Counted from the first letter of the stretch, positions 43,331 through 54,581 are shown. The stretch: 64,000 nucleotides of DNA from Narthecium ossifragum (GCA_963920575.1 OY986971.1:11658779-11722778); one strand, 5' to 3'. Made by a program: numbers and translations. The notes: generated by a model from the letters alone, not told the origin.

Positions 43331-43994
43331 AGGAGCTAAAAAGAAAAGGTATGGTCACCTCTTTATCTGATTTTTATACAATATCCTACTTGAATGCTAA
43401 ATTTTGGTAAATTGAGTGATTTTCATGATTAATGAGTTGTTTTGAGCTCATGATATTTAGTTACACGTGTATGCAAAGTTTTGTGATGTTTTGATTTAAA
43501 AATGATTTTAAATTAAATTTCAAAATTCACTTTCTGGAACTGACGGTCGACCGTGCGTACATTCGCACTTGACAGTTGACCGCCAACGTCTTCGGATCGA
43601 CCGTGGACTTTCATTTTTACACCTATCGTGTGTCACGGTCGACCGCCAACTTCTTCGATCGACCATGAGACTTTTATTTTGCACATCTTGTTCGCGACGG
43701 TCGACCGCCAATTTCTAGGGTCGACCGCCACGGATCGTGTGACAACTTAAGTAAGGGCTTTTTAGTCATTTTCACATCTCCCCTTATAAACATCCCTCTG
43801 ATCAAAGAGTCATTTCTCCCTGGTTCGACCTTGCCCTAGCCCCTCTGGTTCCACCGCTCCCTTCTCCACTCTTCTCAAAACCCTAACCTAGCCTCGCACC
43901 ATGCCTCGCACTAAGAATGACGGACCTCCTCCACCTCCGTCGCCGACTCCTCCACCCCAGGCTCCGACTCAAACTTAGAAGAAGCAAGCAAGCA
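43331..43994 (+). other. SIRE 3' internal region with GGTCGACC cluster and tiny ORF
   Basis: At about 43540-43735 there are eight or so motifs such as ACGGTCGACCG and ATCGACCG. At 43901-43978 a 25-codon proline-rich frame starts MPRTKND. Some SIRE elements carry an extra ORF after pol, so this could be the stub of one, but I cannot show it. The right LTR follows without its first part. Confidence 0.55.
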
Positions 43995-44856
43995 ATGGCA
44001 TCGACCCTGCGAAGCCATTTTCTTAACAGTGCCTGACGATTGATGCGACGGTCGATGGACCGGTCAACTGTCAGGTTTGGAGTTTGTGTTTTTTAAATGT
44101 TGTAGGCTCACGGACGATCCGACGGACGATGCGACGGTCGACCATGGAGGATGATGGTGAAAAGCGAAGAAGAGACGGTCGATCCAAGCATCGACACTGG
44201 GAAGCGTTTTTTACAACAGAACGTTACGGACGATGCGACGGTCGATGGGTGGATCGACCGCGGCTCGCAAAGGCTGATTTTTTGTACATGGCTGTCGATG
44301 TCACGGACGATGCATGGATCGACCGCCAGCAACGCGCAGAGTAAAAAACTAGCCATTGGAGAGTTGCAGGGAGTCGTTGGAGGTCCTTTTTGAGCTGGTT
44401 GAAGGCTAGATATAAGTAGTTCTTTGTTGTAAACTTGCCACAACTATTATTGATATTATTGAGATCATCTGAGCAAGTTTAAGCAAGAGTTACTACTTAT
44501 TCCCTTTAGAGCTACAACTTTTATAAATCTTCTTCAAGTGTGAAGAAGTACTTTGAGAGTAATCCAACAACAGTTGGTTGTGAAGAAGCTTGGAGAAAAA
44601 GCTTGTAAAAGATTTGTAATTAGTGGAACCTTAAGTAGGACCTTGAGAGAAGTTGACGTAGACCAAGAGTTGGATCGGACCACTATAAAAATCGATGCTA
44701 TCTCTCTAACTCCTCTTTCATTTAATTCTTGCATGCTAAGTTATTTTATTTTCATTTCATCTACAAGCATTTAAGGTGTTAGTTCTCTCCTACCTAATTT
44801 TTCCATTAATCTAGTATTTCGAAAAGAGTCCAATTCACCCCCCTCTTGAACCTTCA
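43995..44856 (+). repeat. Right LTR of SIRE-like element, 5' truncated
   Basis: Aligns with the left LTR from about 37765 onward and ends GAACCTTCA, so about 200 bases of the LTR start are missing and joined to the internal region. It keeps the palindrome cluster (44035-44330) and TATA-like site. Confidence 0.85.
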
Positions 44857-44861
44857 CAAGC

Positions 44862-45118
44862 GCTAGCTGCTGGCTCTGGCCTCCTCCCGCGGACGTCTGT
44901 CACTAAGCCGGCTATGAGAAGTGGCTAGCCTCCCTATCTGGGCTGCTGCTGGTACTGGGGGTGGGTGGTGCTGGTATGGCTGCTGCGTCATGAGTACCTC
45001 TGTTACCTCCACGAACCTCCTCTGCCCTGAGCTGCTCTCTGCGGCTGGCCTCTTCCACTGGCACTCGTAGACAACACCGGTTGGACTGCCCTGGGCCCTG
45101 GCTCCTGCAACTGAGCCT
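44862..45118 (-). pseudogene. Tekay-like gag fragment between two insertions
   Basis: About 260 bases of minus-strand gag, Ala/Gln/Pro-rich, without a clean frame. It lies between the SIRE element and the Athila gag-pol element. AGCCT at 45114-45118 is the left target duplication of the latter. Confidence 0.65.
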
Positions 45119-46583
45119 TGATGAATAAATTTTATATCTCGCGAGTATACGAATCGATGCAATCAGTATAGTAGCAAGACAAGTATCGTACCCAGAGAGA
45201 TTTGTAGAGATTTTTAGAGTAAAACACTAAAAAACATAGAAGAAAGAAAATAAGGAAGGGAAAGTAAGAAATATGAAATATCAAAAATAGATGATCTAAT
45301 AACGAAATAAGAAAACGATGGAAATAAGATAGATGAATACTAAGGTTCCGATTTCACCATAACATCCTCATTCTATGCATTGAATCAACCAAGATCTCAG
45401 TTTAATTCCAAGGGTTCGTTCTTCTGGTATGATGATCCGTTCGACCGCGGTCTTCACCAAGTACCCTCAATTAACCCTAGCTAATGAACCCATAACTAAG
45501 TGTTAACCAAGAATCCATTAAGCTCTGAAGAACAATTATGAACCAAGAATAGTCTTAGCTTGAACCCGGCTTTGACATAAACTCATTCATTCATAGATCC
45601 TGCAAGATTAGGGAATGAACCTTCGTCCAATCTCACATAAAGCAATCTATAATACTTCTATTGGCCAGATAAAGGTATTTAAGATCTCAGTTATAATAAT
45701 GAATGAAATAAGAAATATAAACTGATTAAATAAATATGATCCAATAACATAGAATGATTCTGTTAGGCTACATCGGTACCTTAGAGAAGAAACTAGCCAC
45801 TCATGTTCATCATGAGGGCAACAAAACTAATGAAGAAATAAGATGAGGAAAAGAAAAGAATACCAAGCCTGGAACCATTCTCCTCTCCTCCAAACGCTGC
45901 CAAAAAGCCCCCCACAAACAGTAGAAAGAGTCCTATTTATAGCCCAAAGTCTCTCCATCCTCGGATTAGATCTAAACCGTTGGTTTTCTTCACTGAAAAA
46001 GTAGGATCGGTCCTTCCATAGGTGTAGGATCGATATGTTGCATCAAAATCTTCAATTTCTGGCTACGGGCGACTCGGATCGATCCTTTGCTAGGTGTAAG
46101 ATCGATCCTACTCAGTAAGATGGATAGTAGGATCGATCCTACTTTGAACATCTGAAAAGTATGCGTTCTGTCAGGTTGCCTGCATAAAAGGATCGATCCT
46201 TCTCTTTAGAAGGATCGATCTTCATTTCCAGACTATTTACTGTTTTGCCATCCAAACTGCGCTATCGGTATTAAAATTGCCGTAACTTCCTCTACCAAAC
46301 TCGGAATCATGAACCATAAAATTCTCCAGAAACTCCACTTCAAGAGCTTTCCAATCATATATGGTACATCATCTGGTGCTTCATCAACATATATAGTTTA
46401 ATCTTTAAAGTTGATCATTGTAATCTTTTCAGCTTCCTTGCTCCTTTTTGCTGCATTTTCCACACAACTATGTGAAGTAACATATAGATATAAAAATTGT
46501 AATAAAGATGTTGATTAAGGATAATAATTTAGCAATTAAGATGGTTATAAGACTGTTCAGAGTGCACTTTCATGCGCTCATCA
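45119..46583 (-). repeat. 3' LTR of Athila gag-pol element
   Basis: Starts TGATGAATAAA and ends GCGCTCATCA. Minus-strand TATA sequence TATAAATA lies near 45934-45941, with a GATCGATC cluster at about 46008-46230 upstream of it. Confidence 0.95.
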
Positions 46584-47206
46584 CACCCCCCAACCAGCTT
46601 ATTGCTAGTCTCTAGCAATTCAAAGCGCATAAAATATAATTAAGCACGCTAACGGTTCAAGGATGTAGACATGGATGATAAAAATTCTGCCTTATTAAGT
46701 CAATAATGTTATACACAGTACAGAGCATGAAAACTTCTTATACTCATACACATACTACGAACATATGAAATCAACTTCTACACATTAAACATGCTAATCA
46801 CCATCCAGAAGAACACATGTGACGTAACAAATAAATGTTGCGTACAGAAGTAACTTCTACCCACCATTAGTCCAAACACACTACTATCTTCATGACCAAT
46901 CATCCAACCCTCGCACTTTAAGTACAACATGCTCTTTTTCTTTTGTTTTTTCTTTTTTTTTTCAACTATCAGACATTTTGCCTTTTTACGCGAGCATTGT
47001 TCGCTTCTTTAGGCGTAGAGACCCGGTTACTTAACAAAACACTGAGTAGTTTTTTTAGCTATTAGTGGTTCTACCTTTTTACGCGAGCTCCCAGCTTCCT
47101 GAGGCAAGAACACCCGGTTAGTCAGTAGATCACCTAATAGTCGTTTAGGCACAGCTTAATCAAGCTCTAGAACTTTTTCTTTTTTTTTCTTTTTTTTCTT
47201 TTTTTT

Positions 47207-47238
<32 letters not shown>

Positions 47239-47813
47239 CTTTGCATGCAATACTCAACACTAGCTAATGTTGAAATCATGATCTAGATTGACAATAGAAT
47301 GCTCATTCCTCTGACGAGTATAATCGCGACTGCACAAAAAGTGTTCGTGTGTGACTCACATAATGTTCTACCTTCAGGTTATCACGCTTGCAATCAATGT
47401 ATAGGCCAATCCATAAGAAAGCAGCATGTATAATAAGTATAAAAATTTTAGCTCATGTACAATTTAACACTATTATACCTACAAGGTAGCATGAATACGG
47501 TCATGAATGTCTACACCCCCCAACCTGAAATTAACATTGTCCTCAATGTGGGCATCGTAAACAATAACATACGTAGGAGGTGGCTATCCAAATTTCCATA
47601 GAAAGAAGAGACAAGATAATGTAAATAAGAAAAAGGCCACCTGATAGAGTAAGCGAACATCTCCTCAAGGATCCTCAGGGTGGTTGAAAACCTAAAAGAA
47701 AACAAAAGAGAAAACATAAAACTAAAAATTGAAACTTAAAAACAGGTTACCTTGGTGGGTTGCCTCCCACCCAGCGCTTTATTTAACGTTTAGGCAAGAC
47801 GTTCTGCAAAGCT
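46584..47813 (-). other. Noncoding 3' internal region of Athila gag-pol element
   Basis: Starts with the polypurine tract (46584-46594) and a perfect stem TTGCTAG...CTAGCAA (46609-46625). It holds two copies of the conserved ACGCGA...CCCGGTTA block (46983-47034 and 47074-47125), a T-rich microsatellite (47168-47243) and a second polypurine-like tract (47513-47525). No env-like frame is visible. Confidence 0.75.
47168..47243. repeat. Poly(T)-C microsatellite
   Basis: Runs of eight to ten T separated by single C for about 75 bases. Shorter T tracts lie at the equivalent place in the other Athila copies. Confidence 0.9.
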
Positions 47814-48821
47814 CTAAGGTTCAACAAAATCTTCCACATCCACATGTCCAAATGATGGTCCTTCCAAATACACCTTCAAACGATGACCATTGACTTTAAA
47901 CTTGTTTCCTGTCTTCTCATTCTCAATTTCCACAGCGCCATGAGGAGATACTTGTATCACCTTGAATGGGCCCGTCCATCTTGACCTTAATTTACCTGAA
48001 AAGAATTTCAATCGTGAGTTATAAAGTAAAACTTTCATACTTGGTGTGAACTCCTTCCGTTGTATTGATTTGTCATGATAGAGCTTGGTTCTTTCTTTGT
48101 AGATTTTAGCGTTCTCATACGCTTCATTCCATAGCTCATCCAATTCATTCAATTGCATCTTCCTCATGTCCCCAGCTTCCCTCATATCAAAATTCAGTTG
48201 CTTTATCGCCCAATAGGGCCTATACTCCAATTCCACTGGTAGGTGGCATGCTTTGCCAAACACAATTCGTTAAGGGCTCATACAAATAGGAGTCTTATAT
48301 GCAGTGTGATAAGCCCAAAGAACATCATTCAATTTCGCCGCCCAATCCTTCCTTGTAGTGCCTACAACTCGCTCCAAGATCGTCTTAATTTGCCTATTGC
48401 TTACCTCAACTTGTCCCGAAGTTTGAGGGTGGTACGGAGTTGCGACCCAATGAGTGATGTTGTACTTCTTCAATAATGCATCAAACGCTCTATTGCAAAA
48501 GTGTGAACCCCCATCACTTATAATCGCCCGAGGTGTGCCAAATCTTGTAAAAATCATATCCTTGAAGAAACCCAGCACGGTCTTAGTGCCATTGTTCCTG
48601 GCTGCAATTGCTTCAATCCACTTAGATACATAATCTACAGCAACAAGAATATAAGTGTACCCGTATGACGGAGGAAATGGTCCCATGAAGTCTATGCCCC
48701 AAACATCGAACAATTCCACCACTAGATTGTTGGTAACAATTCCACCACTAGATTGTTGGTAAGCGGCATCTCGTTCCTTTTGCTTATGTTCCCAGATCAG
48801 ACGCATCACACATTCTGTCAA
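47814..48821 (-). pseudogene. Athila integrase, catalytic core and C terminus
   Basis: The catalytic triad is complete: Asp in [11 protein letters not shown], Asp in [11 protein letters not shown] and Glu in [12 protein letters not shown]. The C-terminal part has [14 protein letters not shown] and [10 protein letters not shown]. One in-frame TAA (about 48267-48269) replaces a Tyr position between MSP and R. A 26-bp tandem duplication (48711-48762) lies near the start of the core. The zinc-binding domain upstream is missing. Confidence 0.9.
48711..48762. repeat. 26-bp tandem duplication
   Basis: The unit beginning CAATTCCACCACTAGATTG occurs at 48711-48736 and 48737-48762, identical in both. 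It lies at the edge of the RNase H deletion. Confidence 0.95.
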
Positions 48822-48831
48822 AGGACAACGA

Positions 48832-50079
48832 TCAATCAGGAGGCATAATAATAGGTGCAGTAATCAATTTCTCTTTTAAAGCATTAAAAGCATCAAGACA
48901 TGCTTTACTAAACTTAAACTCAGCATCCTTGGCCAATAAATCACACAGAGGTCGTGCAATCTTAGAAAAATCTCTAATGAATCTGCGATAAAATCCTGCA
49001 TGGCCCAAAAAACTTCGCATAACTTTCACAGAAGTAGGGGGCGGTAATTTCTCAATCAAATCCATTTTTGCTTTATCTACTCCAATACCTTTACTAGAAA
49101 TAGCATGTCCCAAAACAATACCTTGCCTTTCCATGAACTGACTCTTCTCCCAGCTCAATGTCAAATTTGTCTCTTCACATCTCTTAAGCACCAAGGTTAG
49201 GTGTGCAAGGCAATTATCAAAAGAATTCCCAAAGACAAAAAAGTCATCCATGAATACCTGGACAAACCTTTCTATCATGTCAGAGAAAATTGATATCATG
49301 CATCTTTGAAAAGTGGCATGTGCGTTGCACAATCCGAACGGCATCCATCATTATGCGAATGTTCCAAACGAACAGGTGAAAGTTGTCTTCTCTTGGTCCT
49401 CTAGGGCGATAGCAATTTGATTATAACCTGAAAATCCTTCAAGAAAACAATAAAATGAGTGACCAGCTAAGCGTTCAAGCATTTGATCAATAAAAGGTAA
49501 GGGAAAGTGGTCCTTTTTAGTAGCTGCATTAAGCTTGCGATAATCGATGCAGACACGCCATCCAGTAGTCATCCTCGTGGGTATGAGCTCATTGTTCTCA
49601 TTCTTCACAACTGTTATCCCTGATTTCTTAGGTACCACGTGAACTGGACTTACCCATTTGTTGTCAGAAATAGGATATATAACGCCAACATCGAGCAACT
49701 TGAGGATCTCTGCCCGAACAACGTCTTTCATGTTTGGGTTAAGGCGAAGCTGGGCGTCCCGTATAGGTTTGGCATCCTCTTCCAAAATAATGCGATGCAT
49801 GCACATAGTAGGACTTACTCCTTTAATATCTGCAATTGTCCATCCTATTGCAGTTTTATGCTCCCTAAGAACTCTCAATAATTTTTCCTCTTCCAATGGA
49901 GTAATGTCAGAAGCAATAATCACAGGAAGGGTTTCATTCTCACCAAGATATGCATATTTCAGATTACTAGGAAGAGGTTTTAACTCAAGCTTTGGTGGGG
50001 AAACTATTGATGAAACCATTTTAGAATAAGATTTGTTTAGCATGTCTAACCGAGATTCATCAGGGAAGCATGGCTGCAA
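48832..50079 (-). pseudogene. Athila reverse transcriptase
   Basis: [21 protein letters not shown], then FSGYNQIAIALEDQEKTTFT, then MPFGLCNAHATFQRC. The active site is VFMDDFFVFG, near 49240. FLGHAGFYRRFIRDFSKIA follows. Two adjacent in-frame stops (TAA, TGA at about 49348-49353) fall between TFA and MPFGL. Coding stops at IIMPPD, just where RNase H should begin; a short CDASD remnant follows in the same region before integrase sequence. Confidence 0.9.
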
Positions 50080-50121
50080 TGCCTCAAGGGCTGCTATAAC
50101 CTCCTTTGCTCCCTCGTAACT

Positions 50122-52452
50122 CTACAATTCCTCCTTTTCCATCATCAATACCGCTTCCAATGTCGTCTTCAGTTGCTCCTGCATAAAATTAGAAAACACC
50201 AATGAATCTAAAACATCTATTGAGAAACAATCAAAAGAGATTGAAGGATAGGACATAGATTCAAAACCTTTAAATTCAACAGTTTCACCTAAAACTGTCA
50301 TGCTGAGCTTACCATCCTGCATATTAATCATAGTCTTGGTTGTGGCCATAAATGGACATCCCAACAAAATAGGTAAATTTCTATCATTTAAAGGTGCATC
50401 ATCCATATCCAATATCACAAAATCAGCAGGAATAATTAACTTATCAACTTGTACTAAAATGTCTTCTACAATGCCTAATGGATACTTGATTGAACGATCT
50501 GCAAGTTGTACAGACATCGTAGTAGGTTTTAATTCACCAACACCTAACTGAAGGAAAACAGAGTAAGGCATCAAATTAACACTGGTTCCTAAGTCAAGTA
50601 TTGCCTCCCCTATTTTTGTGCCACCAACAGTAATACTAATGTTAAAACTCCCTAGATCCTTAAGCTTGGGTGAAAGCTTCCTTTGTAGAACCGCGCTTAC
50701 CGTCTCTGAAACCATCACCTTTTCATGAGGTTCATACTTACGCTTATAAGTACTTAGTTCCTTGAAGAACTTTGGAAAGGCTGGCATATTCCTGATCACA
50801 TCAAGTAATGGTAAGTTCACATTAACCTTAGATAGGATATCATAAATTTCAGAATATGACTTATCCATTTTGGCTTTCTTCAGGCGGCCTGGAAAAGGAA
50901 TTGGCAGCACATATGGTGGAGGAGAGTTGTGATGAACCTCCGTAACTGAATTTGCTCTCTTCTCATGATCAAAAGCAGATGTGGCCAGTGGTGGCCTTTT
51001 CGAGCGTTCCTCCTTTTCAACTTCCTCACTTGCATCATCATGACACTCATCAATAACTTCAGCTTTAATTTTATTATCAATTATCTTACCTGAACAAAGA
51101 ACTGTGACCGCTTTTGCTTGCTCAGGTTGGCTCGGAAATTTGCCTGGAATATGGGCTCTTACAGCATCAGCAAGTTGTCCCACCTGAACTTCCAACTTCC
51201 CAACGGATGCTGCAACATTCTTCAGTACCGCATCATGTTGAGCAATGGCCGAATCATGTTTTTCCATCTTTGAGTCTATCTTCTGCATAAAAGCTAACAT
51301 AGTCGCTTCCAAAGACGACTTAACATGTGGGTTAGACTGATTAGCAGTAGGCATACTAGCATTAGCAGTATTTTTCCATGAAAAATTCGGATGCTCCCTC
51401 AAACCAGGATTGTAAGTATTTGCATAAGGGTCAAATCTAGGTCTCGGGTTATAAGCATTCATCAAATTAGCTTGTTCTTGTACATATTCAGGAAATTCAC
51501 TCCCAGAAGGACATGAATCAAACCTATGACCAACAATATTGCAAATTGAACAAACCTCAACCGGTTTGGCGTGTGTGGACATCATCGCGTCCATCTTCTT
51601 GTTGAGGGTTGCGATCTGCCATACCATGTCATCGTTTGGGTTTAGCTCATAGATGCCTCTCGCCTTATTCCTTGTGTCCCTCTCCTGCGAGTTAGATCCC
51701 AACATCTCGTAAATCTCATATGCCTCTGGGGGTGTCCTTTTGAACATTGCTCTACCTGCAGCATTATCTGCCATAATCTTACAAGAAAGATTTAGTCCAT
51801 CATAAAAATATTGCATCGGATTTTCTAAAGAATAATTATGATGGGGACATTGCATCAAAAGCATCTTAAATCTATCCCATGCTACATGGAATGGTTCTCT
51901 ATCAGCTTACTGAAAATTTGGAATTTGCCTTCTCAAGTTAGTAGTCATGGCATGAGAATAAAATTTGCTAACAAACTTGTTATAAATTGCATCCCAAGTA
52001 GTGAGTGATCCAGGAGGCAACAACATCAGCCATCTCTTCGCTTTATCCTTCTAGGTGTAAGGAAAATATCGCATCCTCAGTTGATCTTCAGTAATGCCAC
52101 CTGGAGGAAAAGTCTGAATAGTAGCATAATAATCTTTCACAAACGTCAGTGCATCTTCAGAAGGTAAACCATGAAATTCAGGAAGCATAGAAAAATGTAG
52201 ATTTTTAAGTTCATAATTCCTAGCCTCAGCAGGTAACGCGATGCATGAAGGTGAGGTAGAAATAGCAGGCCTCACATACTCCTCCAAAGGACGTACATTG
52301 TTTTTAAGCTCTATCTCCTCTTGTTCCTCCTCTTGAACTCCTAGATCTGATATGGACAGGCTATCTTTGTTAGATCTCTTCTTCCAACCAATTTGATCTA
52401 CTTTATCGTTCAAGGGCAACAACTTTTCTTTCCGTGATCGGCGACCTTGCAT
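50122..52452 (-). pseudogene. Athila Gag and protease
   Basis: Begins MQGRRSRKEK at 52452. Capsid-like motifs include LHFSMLPEFHGLPSEDAL and WDRFKMLLMQCPHH. The zinc knuckle CSICNIVGHRFDSC is intact. The protease active site reads AILDLGTSVNLMPYS near 50590, followed by QLADRSIKYPLGIVEDILV. Three in-frame stops interrupt the frame: TAG at about 52051-52053 (a Trp position in related Gags), TAA near 51907 and TAG at 50122-50124. No frameshift is seen between 52452 and 49351. Confidence 0.9.
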
Positions 52453-52477
52453 TCACTACTAATAAACTCTAATCAAA

Positions 52478-52495
52478 TCCCCGGCAACGGCGCCA
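52478..52495 (-). other. Primer-binding site, tRNA-Asp type
   Basis: Same 18 bases as in the pol-less element (TGGCGCCGTTGCCGGGGA on the minus strand), six bases inside the 5' LTR. Confidence 0.92.
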
Positions 52496-52501
52496 AAACC
52501 T

Positions 52502-53967
52502 TGATGAATAAATTTTATATCTCGCAAGTATACGAATCGGTGCAATCAGTATAGTAGCAAGACGAGTATCGTACCCACAGAAATTTGTAGAGATTATTAG
52601 AGTAAAACGCTAAAAAAACATAGAAGAAAGAAAATAAGGAAGGGAAAGTAAGAAATATGAAATATCAAAAATAGATGATCTAATAACGAAATAAGAAAAC
52701 GATGGAAATAAGATGGATGAATACTATGGTTCCGATTTCACCATAATATCCTCATTCTATGCATTGAATCAATCAAGATCTCAGTTTAATTCCAAGAGTT
52801 CGTTCTTCCGGTATGATGATCCGTTCGGTCGCGGTCTTCACGAAGTACCCTCAATTAACCCTAGCCAATGAACCCATAACTAAGTGTTAACCAAGAATCC
52901 ATTAAGCTCTGAAGAACAATTATGAACCAAGAATAGTCTTACCTTGAACCCGGCTTTGACAAAAACTCATTCATTCATAGATCCTGAAAAATTAGGGAAT
53001 GAACCCTCGCCCAATCTCACATAAAACAAGCTATAATACTTCTATTGGCTAGATAAAGGTATTTAAGATCTCAGTTATAATAATGAATGAAACAAGAAAT
53101 ATAAACTGATTAAATAAATATAATCCAATAACATAGAATGATTCTGTTAGGCTACATCGGTACCTTAGAGAAGAAACTAGCCACTCATGTTCATCATGAG
53201 GGCAACAAAACTAATGAAGAAATAAGATAAGGAAAAGAAAAGAAAATCAAGCCTGGAACCAGTCTCCTCTCCTCCAAACGCTGCCAAAAACCCCCCCTCA
53301 AACACTAGAAAGAGTCATATTTATAGCCCAAAGTCTCTCCATCCTCGGATTAGACCTAAACTGTTGATTTTCTTCACTGGAAAAGTAGGATCGATCCTTC
53401 CATAGGTGTAGGATCGATCTGTTGCATCAAACTCTTCAATTTCTGACTACACCCGACTCGGATCGATCCTTTGCTTGGTGTAAGATCGATCCTACTCAGT
53501 AAGATGGATAGTTGGATCGATCCTACTGTGAACATCTGAAAAGTATGCGTTTTGTCAGGTTGCCTGCATAAAAAGATCGATCCTTTTAGGGAGAAGGATC
53601 GATCTTCCTTTCTAGAGTATTTACTGTTTTGCCATCCAGACTGCGCCATCGGTACTAAAATTGCCGTAACTTCCTCTAGAAAACTCGGAATCACGAACCG
53701 TAAAATTCTCCAGAAACTAGACTTCAAGAGCTTTCCAACCATATATAGTACATTATCTTGTTCTTCATCAACAGGTATAGTTTAATCTTTAAATCTGATC
53801 CATGTAATCTTTTCAACTTCTTTGCTCCTTTTTACTGTATTTTTCAAACAACTATGTGAAGCAATATATAGATATAAAAATAGAAATAAAGATGTTGTTT
53901 AAGGATAATAATCTAGCAATTGAGATGGATATAAGACTGTTTAGAGTACACTTTCATGCACTCATCA
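52502..53967 (-). repeat. 5' LTR of Athila gag-pol element
   Basis: Mate of the LTR at 45119-46583, visibly similar throughout with scattered differences. It keeps seven exact GATCGATC copies (53386-53612) against fewer exact copies in the 3' LTR. Confidence 0.95.
53318..53612 (-). promoter_or_regulatory. Athila LTR promoter: TATA box with upstream GATCGATC array
   Basis: Minus-strand TATAAATA at 53318-53325. Starting about 60 bases upstream of it (53386-53612) are seven GATCGATC palindromes, most within AGGATCGATCCT-type contexts, spaced about 20-60 bases. TATA role is inferred from sequence and position in the LTR. Confidence 0.65.
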
Positions 53968-53972
53968 AGCCT

Positions 53973-54581
53973 CTACCGCCAAGGCATAGTCCAGCTCCTC
54001 TGCGTGTGTGCTAGCGGGCTACGCCGCGATCAGCCGTCTGAGCTCGGGCCTAAGCCCCCACTGAAATTTCTCAGCTCTGGCAAGAGGGTCCAACGATACT
54101 GCCCCGGCAAACCTGGCTAGTCTAGTGAACCTAGCTGCATACTGCACTACAAACTGAGTACCTTGAGAAAGGGTCTGGTATACACGGACTAGGGCCAAGC
54201 GCGCACTGCGGGGAAAGTATGTGCCAAGAAAAGACGAACGAAACACGCTGGATCGCCCCCAGCACCGCTGAAGCTAGGCGAGTTCAGCCTCTGGAAGGCG
54301 ATCACCGTTGTCGCAACAGCAAGCTGGTCGAGTGGAGGAGAGACCCCCTCGGGGACAAAAGAAGCATCCTCCTCCATCACGACCTCAATCCTCGGCTCTG
54401 GCTCTGGTGCAGGTGCCCGGGGCAGGGCTGCGTTGGCCACTAAGGCCCGTCGGGCGGCACGCTCATCGTGTGCACTACCACGACCCAAGACTGGACAGCT
54501 AGCCCGGCTCCCTATCATCTGCACGTTTACCAGAGACCACAAGCATCCACTCGTAAGAGACCAAAACATAACAGCAATCAA
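53973..54581 (-). pseudogene. Tekay-like gag, 5' part
   Basis: Minus-strand gag start with IEVVMEEDASFVPEG, then FQRLNSPSFSGAGGDPA. In a second frame, LARFAGAVSLDPLARAEKFQWGL marks the retrotransposon Gag core. A frame change lies near 54210 and stops follow near 54018. Interrupted at 53968 by the Athila element; continues at 45118. Confidence 0.85.

Larger units (their letters stand above)
37561..44856 (+). mobile_element. SIRE-like Ty1/copia element
   Basis: Left LTR 37561-38624, a degenerate initiator-Met primer-binding site, gag, protease, integrase, RT and RNase H on the plus strand, a 3' noncoding part and a 5'-truncated right LTR. Flanks GAAGC (37556-37560) and CAAGC (44857-44861) match at four of five positions. 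The whole polyprotein region lies in one frame with in-frame stops and one local detour. SIRE lineage is inferred from the gag and integrase motifs. It is inserted in the gag of the Tekay-like element. Confidence 0.88.
45119..53967 (-). mobile_element. Athila gag-pol element (copy 2)
   Basis: An 8.8 kb Ty3/gypsy element with LTRs at 45119-46583 and 52502-53967 (TGATGAATAAA...CTCATCA), a perfect AGCCT duplication (45114-45118 and 53968-53972), a tRNA-Asp-type primer-binding site and a polypurine tract. Gag, protease, RT and most of the integrase are present; RNase H and the integrase zinc domain are deleted. From 52452 to about 48832 coding stays in one minus-strand frame with only in-frame stops. 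Confidence 0.93.

Noticed and set aside
53386..53612. Regularly spaced GATCGATC motifs considered as a CRISPR array
   Set aside because: The repeats are only 8-12 bases, spacing is irregular, the context is a plant LTR and there are no cas genes.
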